From Haladaptatus caseinilyticus (GTDB lineage Archaea; Halobacteriota; Halobacteria; Halobacteriales; Haladaptataceae): a stretch of 64,000 bases of DNA. The number at the start of each line of letters is the position of its first letter. Within the stretch, counting starts at the first letter, position 1. The notes beneath the pieces were generated by a model that was given only the letters and a program-made list of their open reading frames with translations, did no database searches and was not told the DNA's origin. Where the stretch lies: assembly GCF_026248685.1 (NCBI RefSeq), contig NZ_CP111039.1, forward strand, positions 16,216-80,215, given 5' to 3'. The translations under genes were made by a program, and so were the position numbers. Shown piece after piece: positions 63,700 to 64,000 of the stretch.

Positions 63700-63897
63700 A
63701 AAGAAGAAGAGCTCGCGACGACGGTTGGGCTCTACGTCCTTTGTGAAATCTCATTCGGGAAGGCCGCAAAACGCACTGGTGTTACTCGCTGGGAGATGGA
63801 GCAAATCCTCCAGGATGCAGGCGTTGAGCTTCGCCTCGGTCCACAAACCAAAGACGATCTTGACGACGAAGTTGACGTTGCACTCGATATTGAATGA
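63700..63897 (+). pseudogene. UPF0175-family fragment, 5' end missing
   Basis: Directly after the HEPN stop, KEEELATTVGLYVLCEISFGKAAKRTGVTRWEMEQILQDAGVEL matches the HTH-like core of UPF0175 proteins. No start codon precedes it in frame, so the N-terminus is lost. UPF0175 proteins are thought to be antitoxins or regulators often paired with PIN-like genes, as seen next. Confidence 0.65.
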
Positions 63898-64000
63898 GCA
63901 AGCCATTCTCTCGCCCTCTTTTCCTTGACGAAACAGTATTAAGTGACATCCTCACCCGCCCCAAAGGATGGGGGTGCCTACGATGGATCCTGTTTTTCTG
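63894..64000 (+). CDS. PIN-like (DUF3368-type) gene, truncated
   Basis: ATG 63894 overlaps the UPF0175 stop (ATGA). The start SKPFSRPLFLDETVLSDIL fits the first strand of PIN-like DUF3368 proteins, which pair with UPF0175. After about residue 20 the sequence becomes CACCC/GGGGGTG hairpin DNA (63953-63976), so the gene is probably interrupted by an insertion at the window edge. Confidence 0.5.
   Translation, partial: MSKPFSRPLFLDETVLSDILTRPKGWGCLRWILFF
63953..63976. mobile_element. possible IS200/IS605-type end hairpin
   Basis: CACCCGCCCC ... GGGGGTG with a central AAAGGAT forms a GC-rich imperfect hairpin like the subterminal ends of haloarchaeal IS200/IS605/IS1341 elements. It appears inside a PIN-like coding sequence, consistent with a simple insertion whose body lies beyond the window. 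Confidence 0.45.

Noticed and set aside
1..64000. tRNA, rRNA and CRISPR arrays
   Set aside because: No T-loop, rRNA or regularly spaced direct-repeat/spacer pattern was seen. The ~50-bp iterons are short motifs with variable flanks, unlike CRISPR repeats.

Overview
The window is from a haloarchaeon (class Halobacteria). The evidence is acidic proteins, a paralogous archaeal TFB, halocyanin, Tat/lipobox secreted proteins, a geranylgeranylglyceryl phosphate synthase-like enzyme, PhiH1-repressor-type winged helices and tiny CPxC zinc proteins. A VirB4/VirD4-type transfer operon, a repeat-rich origin-like region, several toxin-antitoxin-like modules and many decayed genes suggest a megaplasmid or an integrated element rather than core chromosome.

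Layout. 1-10.6 kb: truncated PQQ-propeller gene, small membrane and lipoprotein genes, an amidase that has lost its 5' end, an MFS transporter whose 3' end is fused to a DUF655 fragment, a CopD-like membrane protein, halocyanin, an epimerase and a 49-aa zinc protein. 11-18.7 kb: exported or redox-type genes (DUF4394-ferritin fusion, ferritin-like, DUF547, spondin-like, DM13), a membrane-attached HTH protein and a broken UbiA prenyltransferase. 19-25.3 kb: TFB, VapBC-like pair, GGGP synthase-like enzyme, two GNATs (one frameshifted), a small gene bracketed by palindromes, and a secreted beta-helix protein.

25.3-37.8 kb: a conjugation-like module. A small regulator operon is divergent, across a perfect 16-bp inverted repeat, from a transfer operon: two membrane proteins (the second VirB6-like), a VirB3-like protein, VirB4-like ATPase, a small membrane protein, an apparently split coupling-protein N-terminal module, and a VirD4/TraG-like ATPase. 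It is followed by a convergent HTH gene and about 1.8 kb of non-coding DNA with GGACWGTCC and GGGGTGCCA repeats at roughly 50-bp spacing, in inverted arrays around a small membrane-protein gene. The GGACAGT core also occurs in the operon's operator.

38.3-52.1 kb: a visibly more AT-rich accessory region. It holds unknown helical and membrane proteins, duplicated and decaying SWIM/SprT modules, a universal stress protein, two large or medium proteins with HEPN-like R-x4-H motifs, IS6-type transposase, Mrr-type nuclease and PhiH1-type HTH remnants, and an unusual toroid-PLD fusion. 52.4-54.8 kb: a tightly packed five-gene plasmid-type operon ending in hairpins and paired palindromes. 55.2-59.7 kb: a 1504-residue STAND-type NTPase with N-terminal membrane segments. 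60-64 kb: a zinc protein, a DUF4129 pseudogene, an AbrB-like regulator bracketed by the same palindrome seen near 23.4 kb, an MNT/HEPN pair, a UPF0175 remnant and a PIN-like gene that runs into a probable IS200/IS605-type end.

Family names come from recognition of motifs by eye; no database search was run.
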